Shown here piece after piece: positions 17,657 to 26,339 of a DNA stretch of 64,000 bases. Both the position numbers and the translations under genes were made by a program. The notes under the pieces were generated by a model. It saw nothing but the letters and a program-made list of their open reading frames with translations. It had not been told where the DNA came from and ran no database searches. The number at the start of each line of letters is the position of its first letter. Positions within the stretch are counted from its first letter, which is position 1. Source of the DNA: Blautia schinkii (GTDB lineage: Bacteria; Bacillota; Clostridia; Lachnospirales; Lachnospiraceae); contig NZ_JAAWUO010000008.1 in assembly GCF_013304825.1 (NCBI RefSeq), forward strand, positions 1 through 64,000, read 5' to 3'.

Positions 17657-17806
17657 GTGCGCGTTAAGATTACATTAGCATGTACCGAGTGCAAGCAGCG
17701 TAACTACAATATGACGAAGGAGAAAAAGAACCATCCTGAGAGAATGGAGACCAAGAAATATTGTAAGTTCTGTCATACACACACTCTGCACAAGGAAACA
17801 AAGTAA
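17657..17806 (+). CDS. rpmG: 50S ribosomal protein L33
   Basis: A 49-residue ribosomal protein beginning [17 protein letters not shown]. Two zinc-ligand Cys-x2-Cys pairs, CTEC (9-12) and CKFC (36-39), mark the zinc-binding form. The start is GTG after GGAGGTGGAAGTT. It is the first gene of the secE-nusG-rplK-rplA operon, the usual Firmicutes order. Confidence 0.95.
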   Translation: MRVKITLACTECKQRNYNMTKEKKNHPERMETKKYCKFCHTHTLHKETK

Positions 17807-17831
17807 TCACAGAGATTTGTGAGGTTATGCT

Positions 17832-18038
17832 ATGGAAAAACAGAAATCTGCGGACAAGCCGCAGAAAAAAAGTTGGTTTCAGGGAATTCAGTCAGAATTT
17901 GAGAAGATTGTCTGGACAGACCGTGCCACACTGGCAAAACAGACTGTTGTGGTCGTGATCATCACGATCATCCTGGCAGTGGTTATCAGTGTAATGGATT
18001 CCGGAATTCTGGAATGCATTAATTTCTTAATGAAGTAA
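17832..18038 (+). CDS. secE: preprotein translocase subunit SecE
   Basis: A 68-residue protein with one C-terminal membrane helix (about 37-60, VVVVIITIILAVVISVMDSG) after an amphipathic segment with the conserved FEKIVWTDRATLAKQT. It stabilises SecY in the translocon. Size, order and spacing (25 bases after rpmG, 16 before nusG) fit the family. Confidence 0.95.
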   Translation: MEKQKSADKPQKKSWFQGIQSEFEKIVWTDRATLAKQTVVVVIITIILAVVISVMDSGILECINFLMK

Positions 18039-18054
18039 GGATAAAGGTGATTGT

Positions 18055-18576
18055 ATGTCAGAAGCAGCAAAATGGTACGTTGTCCATACCTATTCAGGGT
18101 ATGAGAACAAAGTAAAAGCCAACATTGAAAAGACAATCGAGAACAGACACCTGGAAGACCAGATCCTGGAGGTACGTGTTCCGCTGCAGGATGTAGTGGA
18201 GATGAAGAACGGAACCTCAAGACAGGTTCAGAAGAAGATGTTTCCAGGCTATGTGCTTCTCAATATGGTGATGAACGACGATACCTGGTACGTTGTCCGT
18301 AATACCAGAGGTGTTACCGGATTCGTAGGACCGGGATCAAAGCCTGTGCCTCTTACAGAAGAGGAAATGCTGCCGCTTGGTATCCAGAAACCGGATATCG
18401 AAGTGGACTTCGCAGAGGGCGACATGGTAGTTGTTACTGGTGGTGCATGGAAGGATACCGCAGGTGTGATCACAGGTATCAATATGCAGAAACAGACAGT
18501 AACAATCAATGTTGAGCTTTTCGGTCGCGAGACACCGGTAGAAATAAGTTTCGCAGAAATCAAAAAAGCTGAGTAA
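18055..18576 (+). CDS. nusG: transcription termination/antitermination factor NusG
   Basis: A 173-residue NusG with the NGN domain (KWYVVHTYSGYENKVKANIE at the start, MFPGYVLLNM in the middle) and a C-terminal KOW domain (about 120-170, FAEGDMVVVTGGAWKDTAGVI). It binds RNA polymerase and modulates elongation and pausing. It sits in the standard secE-nusG-rplK order. Confidence 0.96.
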   Translation: MSEAAKWYVVHTYSGYENKVKANIEKTIENRHLEDQILEVRVPLQDVVEMKNGTSRQVQKKMFPGYVLLNMVMNDDTWYVVRNTRGVTGFVGPGSKPVPLTEEEMLPLGIQKPDIEVDFAEGDMVVVTGGAWKDTAGVITGINMQKQTVTINVELFGRETPVEISFAEIKKAE

Positions 18577-18597
18577 TAAAAAAACAAGGTAACAGCA

Positions 18598-18629
18598 AGT
18601 GGGAGGGACACACCCCCGCCAATACCACA
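18598..18629 (+). promoter_or_regulatory. L1-binding mRNA element before rplK (23S H76-77 mimic)
   Basis: GTGG (18599-18602) pairs with CCAC (18625-18628) and an inner GGG (18605-18607) pairs with CCC, leaving an asymmetric internal loop containing CCAATA. The GTGGGAGG ... AATACCAC signature matches the L1-binding site of 23S rRNA. The rplK ribosome binding site AGGAGGTG starts at 18631, two bases after the element, so L1 binding should block translation. The match is seen directly; autoregulation follows the known E. coli L11-operon mechanism. Confidence 0.8.
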
Positions 18630-18644
18630 TAGGAGGTGCCGAAA

Positions 18645-19070
18645 ATGGCAAAGAAAGTAACAGGATATATCAAATTACAGATTCCGGCTGGTAAAGCAAC
18701 TCCAGCACCACCTGTAGGTCCGGCTCTTGGACAGCACGGTGTAAACATCGTACAGTTTACAAAGGAGTTCAACGCAAGAACAGCTGATCAGGGAGACCTT
18801 ATCATCCCGGTTGTAATCACTGTTTATGCTGACAGAAGTTTCAGCTTCATAACCAAGACTCCGCCGGCAGCAGTTCTTCTTAAGAAAGCTGCAAACATCA
18901 AATCTGGTTCCGGTACACCGAACAAGACCAAAGTAGCTAAGGTTACTAAGGCACAGGTTCAGGAGATCGCTGAGCTGAAGATGAAAGACCTCAATGCAGC
19001 ATCTATCGAGGCTGCTATGAGCATGATCGCCGGTACAGCAAGAAGTATGGGAATCGAAGTCGTAGACTAA
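18645..19070 (+). CDS. rplK: 50S ribosomal protein L11
   Basis: 141 residues, the usual length for L11. The N-terminal domain has [20 protein letters not shown] and the RNA-binding C-terminal domain has [18 protein letters not shown]. An upstream GTG (18636) overlaps the ribosome binding site AGGAGGTG, so the ATG at 18645 is the start. L11 forms the GTPase-associated centre with 23S rRNA. Confidence 0.96.
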   Translation: MAKKVTGYIKLQIPAGKATPAPPVGPALGQHGVNIVQFTKEFNARTADQGDLIIPVVITVYADRSFSFITKTPPAAVLLKKAANIKSGSGTPNKTKVAKVTKAQVQEIAELKMKDLNAASIEAAMSMIAGTARSMGIEVVD

Positions 19071-19121
19071 TAAATACCGAAGCTTAAGTTCGGGGTTCCC
19101 GTAGAAAAAGTGAAATTTTCA

Positions 19122-19152
19122 AGTGGGAGGGCTTTTCCCCGCAAATACCACA
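19122..19152 (+). promoter_or_regulatory. second L1-binding mRNA element, before rplA
   Basis: The element of 18598-18629 recurs here: GTGG (19123-19126) pairs with CCAC (19148-19151), and GGG (19129-19131) pairs with CCC (19137-19139). The signature is again GTGGGAGG ... AATACCAC. The rplA ribosome binding site AGGAGG (19152-19157) begins at once after the closing stem. This would give L1 a second, direct operator on its own cistron. Confidence 0.8.
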
Positions 19153-19165
19153 GGAGGTTATAGAA

Positions 19166-19861
19166 ATGAAACGAGGAAAGAAATATGTGGAAGCTGCGAA
19201 AGCAGTAGACCGCGCAACATTATATGATGCACCAGAGGCTATCAGCCTTGTTAAAAAGGCTGCTGTAGCTAAATTCGACGAGACCATCGAAGTTCACATC
19301 CGTACAGGCTGCGATGGACGTCATGCAGATCAGCAGATCCGTGGAGCAGTTGTTCTGCCACACGGAACAGGTAAAAAAGTTCGTGTACTTGTATTTGCTA
19401 AAGATGCTAAGGCAGAAGAGGCAAAGGCAGCAGGAGCAGACTTCGTAGGAGCTGAGGATCTTATTCCGAAGATCCAGAACGAGGGATGGCTTGACTTTGA
19501 CGTTGTAGTTGCAACACCGGATATGATGGGCGTTGTAGGTCGTCTTGGTCGTGTACTTGGACCGAAAGGCTTAATGCCGAACCCGAAGGCTGGTACTGTA
19601 ACAATGGACGTAACAAAAGCTGTTAACGACATTAAAGCAGGTAAGATCGAGTATCGTCTTGACAAATCCAACATCATCCATGTTCCGATCGGAAAGGCTT
19701 CCTTTACCGAGGAGCAGTTAAGCGACAACTTCCAGACGCTTATGGGAGCTATCACAAAGGCTAGACCTAGCACACTGAAAGGTCAGTATCTGAAGAGCGT
19801 TACAATCGCTCCGACAATGGGACCTGGTGTTAAGCTTAACCCGGTTAAATTAGCTCAGTAA
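19166..19861 (+). CDS. rplA: 50S ribosomal protein L1
   Basis: A 231-residue L1 with the family blocks [51 protein letters not shown] and [11 protein letters not shown]. It binds the L1 stalk of 23S rRNA and, from the two leader elements, probably represses its own operon. A terminator follows directly. L10 and L7/L12, which often come next, are absent. Confidence 0.97.
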   Translation: MKRGKKYVEAAKAVDRATLYDAPEAISLVKKAAVAKFDETIEVHIRTGCDGRHADQQIRGAVVLPHGTGKKVRVLVFAKDAKAEEAKAAGADFVGAEDLIPKIQNEGWLDFDVVVATPDMMGVVGRLGRVLGPKGLMPNPKAGTVTMDVTKAVNDIKAGKIEYRLDKSNIIHVPIGKASFTEEQLSDNFQTLMGAITKARPSTLKGQYLKSVTIAPTMGPGVKLNPVKLAQ

Positions 19862-19870
19862 TAAATTTTA

Positions 19871-19916
19871 AATGCCCTGTGCAGAGATGAGAATCTTTGC
19901 ATAGGGTATTTTTTAT
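19871..19916 (+). terminator. terminator of the rplK-rplA operon
   Basis: AATGCCCTGTGCAGAGAT pairs with ATCTTTGCATAGGGTATT around GAGA, followed by TTTTTTATTT. It lies 10 bases after the rplA stop and has the shape of a strong intrinsic terminator. Confidence 0.88.
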
Positions 19917-20144
19917 TTGGAAAAAATTCTCAGGGAGATGGGAGAGAGTCTTGATTTTTTAGCTTAATGCTTTTACAATAAGGCTCAAACCAGTAATAGA
20001 TGGATAGATTTAGAGATTTGTCAGAGATTTATCATCTAAAGTTTACAAATGAAAATTGAAATTATGTTAGGATATAAAAAAGATGGGGAAAACGTTTCTG
20101 TAGGGGAAACTTACAGATGAATTTGTCTGGACAGGGAGTATAAA

Positions 20145-21122
20145 TTGAGATCAAAAAAGCGTAAAGCGAAGAAAATAAAGAAACAGGTAAATAAAATAAA
20201 AATGATACTCTGCCTGGTGGTGGAGGCTATCGTAATCCTGACACTTGTAGTGATCATCGGTTGGAACAAAGGTGTAGGAGACTGGATGGAGTCTCTGCAG
20301 AAACCGGTCGTACGCAAGCTTGAGATGAGTGGCATCAACAGTCCCTATGCAGTGCTGATGCAGGTAAAAGGCGGTAAGATCATCGGAAATATGAAGGGTG
20401 ATGAGAAGATCTATCCGGCTTCTATGACGAAGATCATGACTGCGATCGTAGCCATTGAGAACCTGGATGATCTGGATCAGGAGATCACTCTGACACAGGA
20501 GATGTTTGCGGGGCTTTATGAGCAGGATGCAACCCAGGCAGGCTTTCAGCCGGGGGAAACAGTGCGTGCCATTGATCTTCTCTATGGTGCCATGCTTCCA
20601 TCAGGGGCAGAGTGCTGTATCGCACTGGCAGATACAGTTGGCGGTTCCAGGGATGGCTTTGTGGAGATGATGAACAAGAAAGCGCAGCAGCTTGGCATGA
20701 ATAAGACGCATTTCTGTGATACGACAGGGCTCCATGATTCGGATCATTACAGTACTGTGCGTGATATCGCGGTGCTTCTGAGATATGCACTTAAGAATGA
20801 TACCTTCCGGGAAATTATTGAGAGTCCGCGGCATTCTACAGGAGTGACCAATATCCATCCAAGCGGGATCACATATTACAGTACCATGTTTAAGAATTTA
20901 TCAGATACTTCTGTAACTGGTGGTCACATCCTGGGCGGCAAGACAGGATATACCAGTGAAGCCGGATTGTGTCTGGCAAGCTTTGCAAAAATCTATGACA
21001 GGGAATACATTCTGGTAACGGCAGGCGCAGCAGGCAATACGGGAAGTGCACTGCATGTGCAGGATGCAGTGACGATTTATAACCGGCTTGGCAGTGCGAT
21101 TGAGGCGCAGATGGAGAAGTGA
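20145..21122 (+). CDS. D-alanyl-D-alanine carboxypeptidase (peptidase S11)
   Basis: A 325-residue penicillin-binding protein that trims the terminal D-Ala of peptidoglycan stem peptides. It has a basic N-terminus with one membrane helix (about 20-40). The serine-protease-like motifs are Ser93-Met-Thr-Lys96 and Lys-Thr-Gly (about 265-267, in GGKTGYTSEAG). The second motif, normally Ser-Gly-Asn, reads Ser-Gly-Ala (153-155, PSGAECCIALAD), losing the usual Asn. There is no C-terminal amphipathic anchor domain as in DacA, and anchoring seems N-terminal. The start is TTG at 20145 after ACAGGGAGTATAAA; no ATG lies between this and the membrane helix. It is monocistronic. Confidence 0.87.
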   Translation: MRSKKRKAKKIKKQVNKIKMILCLVVEAIVILTLVVIIGWNKGVGDWMESLQKPVVRKLEMSGINSPYAVLMQVKGGKIIGNMKGDEKIYPASMTKIMTAIVAIENLDDLDQEITLTQEMFAGLYEQDATQAGFQPGETVRAIDLLYGAMLPSGAECCIALADTVGGSRDGFVEMMNKKAQQLGMNKTHFCDTTGLHDSDHYSTVRDIAVLLRYALKNDTFREIIESPRHSTGVTNIHPSGITYYSTMFKNLSDTSVTGGHILGGKTGYTSEAGLCLASFAKIYDREYILVTAGAAGNTGSALHVQDAVTIYNRLGSAIEAQMEK

Positions 21123-21142
21123 TTTTTTATTCTAAAATTTAC

Positions 21143-21198
21143 CGGCACAGAGGTGTATGCTGCTGTATTGGCAGTATAACACTTCTGTGCCGTTTTTT
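21143..21198. terminator. bidirectional terminator between carboxypeptidase and GntR genes
   Basis: CGGCACAGAGGTGT pairs with ACACTTCTGTGCCG, followed on the plus strand by TTTTTT. On the minus strand the stem is followed by a moderately T-rich tract. It separates two convergent genes. Confidence 0.82.
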
Positions 21199-21204
21199 GA
21201 TTCT

Positions 21205-21927
21205 TCAAAATGAAATCGTATAGCGGGAACCTGCAATGTATTCGCGGCTGATATAAAGCGGACTTCCATCAGGAGCTTCCATATAGGAATCCAGGATCAG
21301 CACAGGATCACCGGAAGACAGACGCAAAGTTTTGGCCATATCAGGGGAGGCTGCAGTAACAGAAATTGTGCTGCGGCTGGACTCTGCGATCGTACAGCTG
21401 TAGGTGGCTTTGATATATTCAAAAAAAGAACCGTTTTCTACAGCATTCGGATCAAAATCCGGGAAAAGTCGTGTGGGGAGCCAGGTGTGAACATCAATAA
21501 CCGGAATACTGTCAGCCAGAAGAAGACGTTCCAGGAAAAAAATTTCTTCATCGGGAGCAAGCTGCAGAAAATCAGAGGTTACGGTGTTCGCATTTTTTTT
21601 GCAGAAGGACAGTACGTGAGATTCCGGAATACGGTCATTCTGACGGCAGGATTCGGAAAAACTCATATTTTTCTGGGATTCAAATTTACGGAAGATCATG
21701 GGGGATTTTACAAAGGTTCCTTTTCCCTGGTGCTTGATAAGATATCCCTGTGTGCAAAGCTCTTCCACGGTACGTCTGACAGTGATCCGGCTGACATGGT
21801 AAAGATCGGCAAGCTCCGGCTCTGTCGGGATTTTTTCCCCGGGCTTATAAGTACCGTTTTTGATCTGACTGGTAATAATATCCATAAGCTGCTTGTAAAG
21901 CGGCTGGATCGAATTTTTATTTAACAT
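21205..21927 (-). CDS. GntR family regulator with UTRA domain (HutC subfamily)
   Basis: A 240-residue repressor. The N-terminal winged helix (about 5-75) has PLYKQLMDIITSQIKNGTY, GEKIPTEPELADLYHVSRIT and the wing HQGKGTFV. The C-terminal UTRA ligand domain (about 95-235) has FFLERLLLADSIPVIDVHTWL and ends SREYIAGSRY. It is divergent from the frlB-frlD operon, so it probably controls that operon in response to a phosphorylated Amadori intermediate, as FrlR does in Bacillus. AAAGGATATTTTC precedes the ATG. The ligand is inferred from context. Confidence 0.9.
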   Translation of the reverse strand: MLNKNSIQPLYKQLMDIITSQIKNGTYKPGEKIPTEPELADLYHVSRITVRRTVEELCTQGYLIKHQGKGTFVKSPMIFRKFESQKNMSFSESCRQNDRIPESHVLSFCKKNANTVTSDFLQLAPDEEIFFLERLLLADSIPVIDVHTWLPTRLFPDFDPNAVENGSFFEYIKATYSCTIAESSRSTISVTAASPDMAKTLRLSSGDPVLILDSYMEAPDGSPLYISREYIAGSRYTISF

Positions 21928-21962
21928 GAAAATATCCTTTCTAGAGATTGTTCATAAACGAT

Positions 21963-21992
21963 ATTTTACTATAGTGCGGATGTATTTGTCCA
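21963..21992 (-). promoter_or_regulatory. promoter of the GntR regulator
   Basis: On the minus strand, TGGACA (21992-21987), 18 bases, TAAAAT (21968-21963). It lies about 40 bases upstream of the regulator start. Confidence 0.55.
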
Positions 21993-22066
21993 GTAAGAGA
22001 CAAGCCTTTGCAGTGCGGAGGAGTGTGTATAGGATGAATAATTAATCATAAATCATGAATATACTC

Positions 22067-22095
22067 TTTACTATAACGTTATAATATGTTATATT
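22067..22095 (+). promoter_or_regulatory. frl operon promoter with palindromic operator in the spacer
   Basis: TTTACT (22067-22072), 17 bases, TATATT (22090-22095). A perfect 12-base palindrome, TATAACGTTATA (22072-22083), fills most of the spacer and is a likely repressor site for the divergent GntR protein. Promoter and palindrome are seen directly; the binding protein is inferred. Confidence 0.6.
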
Positions 22096-22219
22096 CTTCA
22101 AAAAGGTAAAATGCAAAAAATTAAGAGAAAGAAAATCATCTGAAAATCCGAAAAAACCTGTATTTTCAATGGATTTAGAGGATTGTCAGACGAATTTCCA
22201 CAAAACCGGAGGATGAAAA

Positions 22220-23188
22220 ATGGACGCAGTAAAAATCGTAAATAAGATCAGTGAAGAGCATGGAACAATCAAAAATGTGTATTTTCTTGCATGTGGAGGT
22301 TCTCTTGTAGATTTATACCCGGGATATTATTTCCTGCGTGCGGAGTCAGCAGTGATGGATGCACAGTGGATCCCGGCCAGAGAGTTTGCTTTGACACCGC
22401 CTAAGAAGCTTGGAAAAGACAGCCTTTTGATTATCTGCTCTCACAGCGGAAAGACCAAAGAATGCCTGGAAGCGGCGAAAGTGGGAATGAATGCAGGTGC
22501 AGCAGTTGTGACCATGACACATGCACCGGGATCTGCCTGCGATACAGATGAGTGGATATCTGTTGTATATGACTGGGCACCGGGAGTGAAAGAAGCAGAG
22601 AAGCCGCAGGGAATCGTACTTCGTATTCTTAATGAGCTGATGAAGGTACAGGAGCCGGGATATGTTCTTTATGACAAAATCGCAGAAGGATTTGATAAGA
22701 TCGATGAGATTATTGCAGCAGCAGTGAAGGATCAGCAGAATGCGGCATGGCTTTTTGCAGAAAAATATTCAGAGGAACCGAACCTTTATATCATGGCATC
22801 AGGAGCCTCCTATTCACAGGCCTACGGATTTGCTATCTGTTCACTTCAGGAAATGCAGTGGATGGACTGCGGATACCTGAACAGTGCAGAATATTTCCAT
22901 GGACCATTTGAGGTGACAGACGAGGAGCACCTTTACATTCTGATGATGAGTCGTGGAAGAAACCGTATGATGGATGAGCGTGTTCTGACTTTCCTTGAAA
23001 AATACGGAAAGAAATACGAAGTGATCGATGCGGACAAACTTGGCATGGCAGCTATTGACGACAGCTGCGTGGAATATTTTACACCAATGCTTTTCTATAC
23101 CATGACAACTGTTTACCGCACCGCACTGCAGGATAAACGCCGTCATCCGCTGGATATGAGAAGATATATGGGTGTTGTGGAATACTAA
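22220..23188 (+). CDS. frlB: SIS-domain sugar isomerase, fructoselysine-6-phosphate deglycase (FrlB-like)
   Basis: A 322-residue protein with two SIS (sugar isomerase) domains. The first has FLACGGSLVDLYPGYYFL and IICSHSGKTKECLEAAK, the second YIMASGASYSQAYGFAIC and SAEYFHGPFEV. The C-terminus RRHPLDMRRYMGVVEY is like FrlB. FrlB splits 6-phosphofructoselysine into lysine and glucose 6-phosphate. The next gene is a PfkB kinase like FrlD and an amino-acid-type ABC transporter follows, matching an Amadori-product operon. The substrate could be another fructosamine or glucosamine adduct (fructose-asparagine is also possible). GGAGGATGAAAA precedes the ATG. Confidence 0.85.
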   Translation: MDAVKIVNKISEEHGTIKNVYFLACGGSLVDLYPGYYFLRAESAVMDAQWIPAREFALTPPKKLGKDSLLIICSHSGKTKECLEAAKVGMNAGAAVVTMTHAPGSACDTDEWISVVYDWAPGVKEAEKPQGIVLRILNELMKVQEPGYVLYDKIAEGFDKIDEIIAAAVKDQQNAAWLFAEKYSEEPNLYIMASGASYSQAYGFAICSLQEMQWMDCGYLNSAEYFHGPFEVTDEEHLYILMMSRGRNRMMDERVLTFLEKYGKKYEVIDADKLGMAAIDDSCVEYFTPMLFYTMTTVYRTALQDKRRHPLDMRRYMGVVEY

Positions 23189-23226
23189 AAACGCTGCTTG
23201 TGCCTGTGCACAGAGAAAGGGGAAAA

Positions 23227-24084
23227 ATGAGCAGATACAGTACAAAACTCCTTGGGTTCGGAGACAATGTTGTGGATATCTACGATCACTTAAAAACCAT
23301 GTATCCAGGTGGCAATTGTGTAAATGTCAGTGTCTACGGTAAAATGGCAGGCTGTGAAAAAACAGCATATATGGGATATTTCGGGAATGATGACAGGGCA
23401 GAGCTGATCATAGATGTGCTGGGAAAAACCGGCGTGGAAACTGTGAAATGCAAACAGCTTCACGGTGAAAATGGCTATTCCAGGATCACATTAAAAGACG
23501 GAGATCGTGAATTCCTGGATTTTAATGAGGGTGGCATTCGTGGAAAAACACCGTATATCTTAGATCGTTTTGATCTGGAATACATGAAAGGATTCGATGT
23601 GGTACATAGTGGAAATTATTCTTTTACAGAGAGTGAGCTCCACAAGATCAAAGAATCCGGAATCCCGGTTTCCTTTGATTTTTCTGATGATTCCACAGAA
23701 GAATATTATGAAAAAACGGCACCGTATGTTACATATGCTTTTTGCTCTTTTGATGGAACCGATGAGGAAGCAAAAGAACATCTGAAAAAGCTCACCTCCA
23801 TGGGACCGGAACTTGCCATGGCTTCCAGAGGTGCGAAAGGCTGTATTCTCTATGATGGGGAGAAATTTTTTGCCCAGGAAGCAGCTCCGCTTGAAAAAGT
23901 GAAGGATACTCTCGGTGCAGGAGATTCCCTGATCGCGTCTTTCCTTACAGGCTTTATTGGAAGAACTAAAGCCGGTATGGATAAGGAAACCGCGATCTGT
24001 GAAAGTCTTGAAGAGGCAGCTGCTTTTGCGGCGGGTATCTGTGGTATGGAAGGTGCTTTTGGCTACGGAAAAAAATATGAATAG
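23227..24084 (+). CDS. frlD: PfkB family kinase, fructoselysine 6-kinase (FrlD-like)
   Basis: A 285-residue ribokinase-fold enzyme. It opens LLGFGDNVVDIYDHL, with the sugar-site YPGGNCVNVSVYGKMAG near residue 30 and the catalytic DTLGAGDSLIASFLTGF near 233, whose Asp acts as base. The PGGN block and compact size are typical of FrlD, which phosphorylates fructoselysine before FrlB cleaves it. A longer frame from a GTG at 23200 exists, but AGAAAGGGGAAAA favours the ATG at 23227. Specificity rests on neighbourhood and similarity. Confidence 0.85.
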   Translation: MSRYSTKLLGFGDNVVDIYDHLKTMYPGGNCVNVSVYGKMAGCEKTAYMGYFGNDDRAELIIDVLGKTGVETVKCKQLHGENGYSRITLKDGDREFLDFNEGGIRGKTPYILDRFDLEYMKGFDVVHSGNYSFTESELHKIKESGIPVSFDFSDDSTEEYYEKTAPYVTYAFCSFDGTDEEAKEHLKKLTSMGPELAMASRGAKGCILYDGEKFFAQEAAPLEKVKDTLGAGDSLIASFLTGFIGRTKAGMDKETAICESLEEAAAFAAGICGMEGAFGYGKKYE

Positions 24085-24099
24085 CAGGAGGGGAAAATA

Positions 24100-25602
24100 A
24101 TGGGACGCAATGGAAAAAGCAGAGCTCTTATTTGCTTTGTACTGTGCATGATCATGGCTCTGCCGGTATATTTCAGCAGTGCAGTGGCAGTAAAAGCGGC
24201 AGAACAGCAGACCATCATCATAGGAACGAATGCAGAGTATTCGCCGTTTGAATACCTGGACGATGATGGAAATATTACAGGTTTTGATTACGATCTTCTG
24301 GAGGCGATAGCCAAAGAAGAAAACGTGAAGCTGGTATGGAAGGATATGCCCTTCGATTCCCTGATGGGTTCTATGGAGGCCGGAGATGTACAGGTGATCG
24401 CTGCCGGAATCGGACCTACTGAGGATCGTAAAAAAAGTGTTGATTTTTCCGATGTTTATTATACCGGTACACAGTGTATCATAAGCCGTAAGGATAATCC
24501 AATCAAGAATTTTGAGGAGATGTCCGGAAAAACAGTTGCAGTTCTGGAGGGTGCACAGAGTGATATGATCGCATCCGGCGAGACTACTGATTACGGTGAA
24601 GTTAAGGATGCCAAAGTAAAAAGATTTAAAAACGCTTCCAGTGCAGTCATGGAGCTGAAAAACGGTGGAGCAGATGCAGTTCTGATCGACAATATCATGG
24701 CTGAAATTTACTGTAAACAGAATTCAGATCTGCAGTATGAGTCTGTGCCAAGCACAGCAGAGGATACTGTTTTCTGTATTGAAAAAGGAAACACAGAGCT
24801 TGTCCAGATCATCAATGACGGGCTTGCAAAAGTAAAAAAATCAGGGGAATATGATGATCTTTATCAGAAGTATTTTGTAGACACAGTTGAAAACAGTGAG
24901 GATGTGACAGATGTAGCAGCAACAGATGGTTTTCTGGGACTTTTAAGCTTTATTTTCCTTCAGGATAACCGCTGGAAGTTTTATATCAATGGTCTTGGGA
25001 TCACGCTGATCGTTTCCCTTTTGTCAGTGGTCGTAGGTATCCTGATCGGTCTTGTGGTGGCTCTGGTACGTCTTGGAGCTGCGAAAAAAGGCAGAAGAAC
25101 CATTCTTTCCACGATCGCGGATATTTATGTTGATGTGATCCGCGGAACACCGTCGGTTCTTCAGCTGATGATCATTTATTTTGCTGTATTCCACAGTAGG
25201 CTTGGATATGTGGCAGCAGTGGTCAGCTTCGGTATCAACAGTGGTGCGTATGTTTCCGAGGTTATCCGCGGAGGTATTTTGTCTGTTGACAAAGGTCAGA
25301 GTGAGGCAGGACGTTCGCTGGGCCTTGGATATAAAGATACCATGCGTTTTATTATCATTCCGCAGGCTGTAAAAACCATCCTTCCGGCAATGGGTAACGA
25401 GTTTATCCAGCTGATCAAAGAGACTTCTATTTTGGGCTATGTGGGTATCATGGATCTGACAAAGGCGGCAAGCTATGTTTCTTCCCGTACTTATCAGATG
25501 TTCATACCGCTGATCGTTGCAGGTATCATGTACTATCTGATCGTGAAGTGCCTGAGCCTTCTGCTGAAGAGATTTGAAAGGAGACTGAGAGAAAGTGATT
25601 GA
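24100..25602 (+). CDS. amino-acid ABC transporter, fused substrate-binding protein and permease
   Basis: The 500-residue protein joins an extracellular family-3 solute-binding domain (about 38-268, with [30 protein letters not shown] and [18 protein letters not shown]) to a GlnP/HisM-type permease domain (about 290-495, with [36 protein letters not shown] and the EAA-like [20 protein letters not shown]). A signal sequence or first helix covers 8-33. Such fusions are common in Firmicutes glutamine-type transporters. Placement between frlD and a GlnQ-like ATPase suggests it imports the Amadori compound (for example fructoselysine). The next gene overlaps it by eight bases. Confidence 0.9.
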   Translation: MGRNGKSRALICFVLCMIMALPVYFSSAVAVKAAEQQTIIIGTNAEYSPFEYLDDDGNITGFDYDLLEAIAKEENVKLVWKDMPFDSLMGSMEAGDVQVIAAGIGPTEDRKKSVDFSDVYYTGTQCIISRKDNPIKNFEEMSGKTVAVLEGAQSDMIASGETTDYGEVKDAKVKRFKNASSAVMELKNGGADAVLIDNIMAEIYCKQNSDLQYESVPSTAEDTVFCIEKGNTELVQIINDGLAKVKKSGEYDDLYQKYFVDTVENSEDVTDVAATDGFLGLLSFIFLQDNRWKFYINGLGITLIVSLLSVVVGILIGLVVALVRLGAAKKGRRTILSTIADIYVDVIRGTPSVLQLMIIYFAVFHSRLGYVAAVVSFGINSGAYVSEVIRGGILSVDKGQSEAGRSLGLGYKDTMRFIIIPQAVKTILPAMGNEFIQLIKETSILGYVGIMDLTKAASYVSSRTYQMFIPLIVAGIMYYLIVKCLSLLLKRFERRLRESD

Positions 25603-26317
25603 TGTTAAAAATCTGAAAAAATCCTTCGGGGATGTACACGTATTAAAGGGAATCACAACTCATGTAAACAAAGGTGAGTGTATCTGCATCATCGGTCCGT
25701 CCGGCTCCGGAAAATCTACTTTTCTGCGCTGCCTGAATCTTCTGGAAAAACCGGAGGAAGGTGAGATCACCGTAAACGGACAGCAGCTCCTGGATCCGAA
25801 GCTGGATGTAGATAAATTCAGAGAAAATGTGGGAATGGTTTTTCAGCATTTTAATCTGTTCCCCAATATGACAGTATTAAAAAATATCACCCTTGCACCG
25901 GTACGCCTTGGCAAATGGAATGCAGCGGAAGCTGACCAGAAGGCAAGAGCTCTTTTGAAAAGAGTCGGGCTTGAAGAGAAAGCGGATGTTTATCCCGGAA
26001 AGCTTTCCGGCGGACAGAAGCAGAGGGTTGCTATCGCCAGAGCACTGGCAATGAATCCCCAGGTACTTCTGTTCGACGAGCCAACATCAGCTCTTGATCC
26101 TGAGATGGTCGGGGAGGTTCTTGAGGTTATGAAAGAGCTTGCAAAAGAAGGCATGACCATGCTGGTGGTTACCCACGAGATGGGATTTGCAAGGGAGGTA
26201 AGCGACAGAGTGCTCTTTATGGATGATGGGGTGATTCTTGAGGATAGAAATCCGAAAGAACTGTTTGGGAATCCTCGAGAGGAAAGGACGAAGGAGTTTC
26301 TTTCCAAAGTATTGTAG
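25595..26317 (+). CDS. amino-acid ABC transporter ATP-binding protein (GlnQ-like)
   Basis: A 240-residue polar-amino-acid-type ATPase: Walker [10 protein letters not shown] (about 32-40), Q-loop [13 protein letters not shown], signature [15 protein letters not shown], Walker [13 protein letters not shown] and H-loop [11 protein letters not shown]. Its GTG start lies inside the end of the fused transporter gene, after GAAAGGAGA, so the two are co-translated. It ends the frl-type operon. No clear terminator stem with a T-run follows directly; a GC-rich hairpin lies 50 bases downstream. Confidence 0.92.
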   Translation: MIDVKNLKKSFGDVHVLKGITTHVNKGECICIIGPSGSGKSTFLRCLNLLEKPEEGEITVNGQQLLDPKLDVDKFRENVGMVFQHFNLFPNMTVLKNITLAPVRLGKWNAAEADQKARALLKRVGLEEKADVYPGKLSGGQKQRVAIARALAMNPQVLLFDEPTSALDPEMVGEVLEVMKELAKEGMTMLVVTHEMGFAREVSDRVLFMDDGVILEDRNPKELFGNPREERTKEFLSKVL

Positions 26318-26339
26318 GTTTTTTGGGGGTAAAAAAGTT

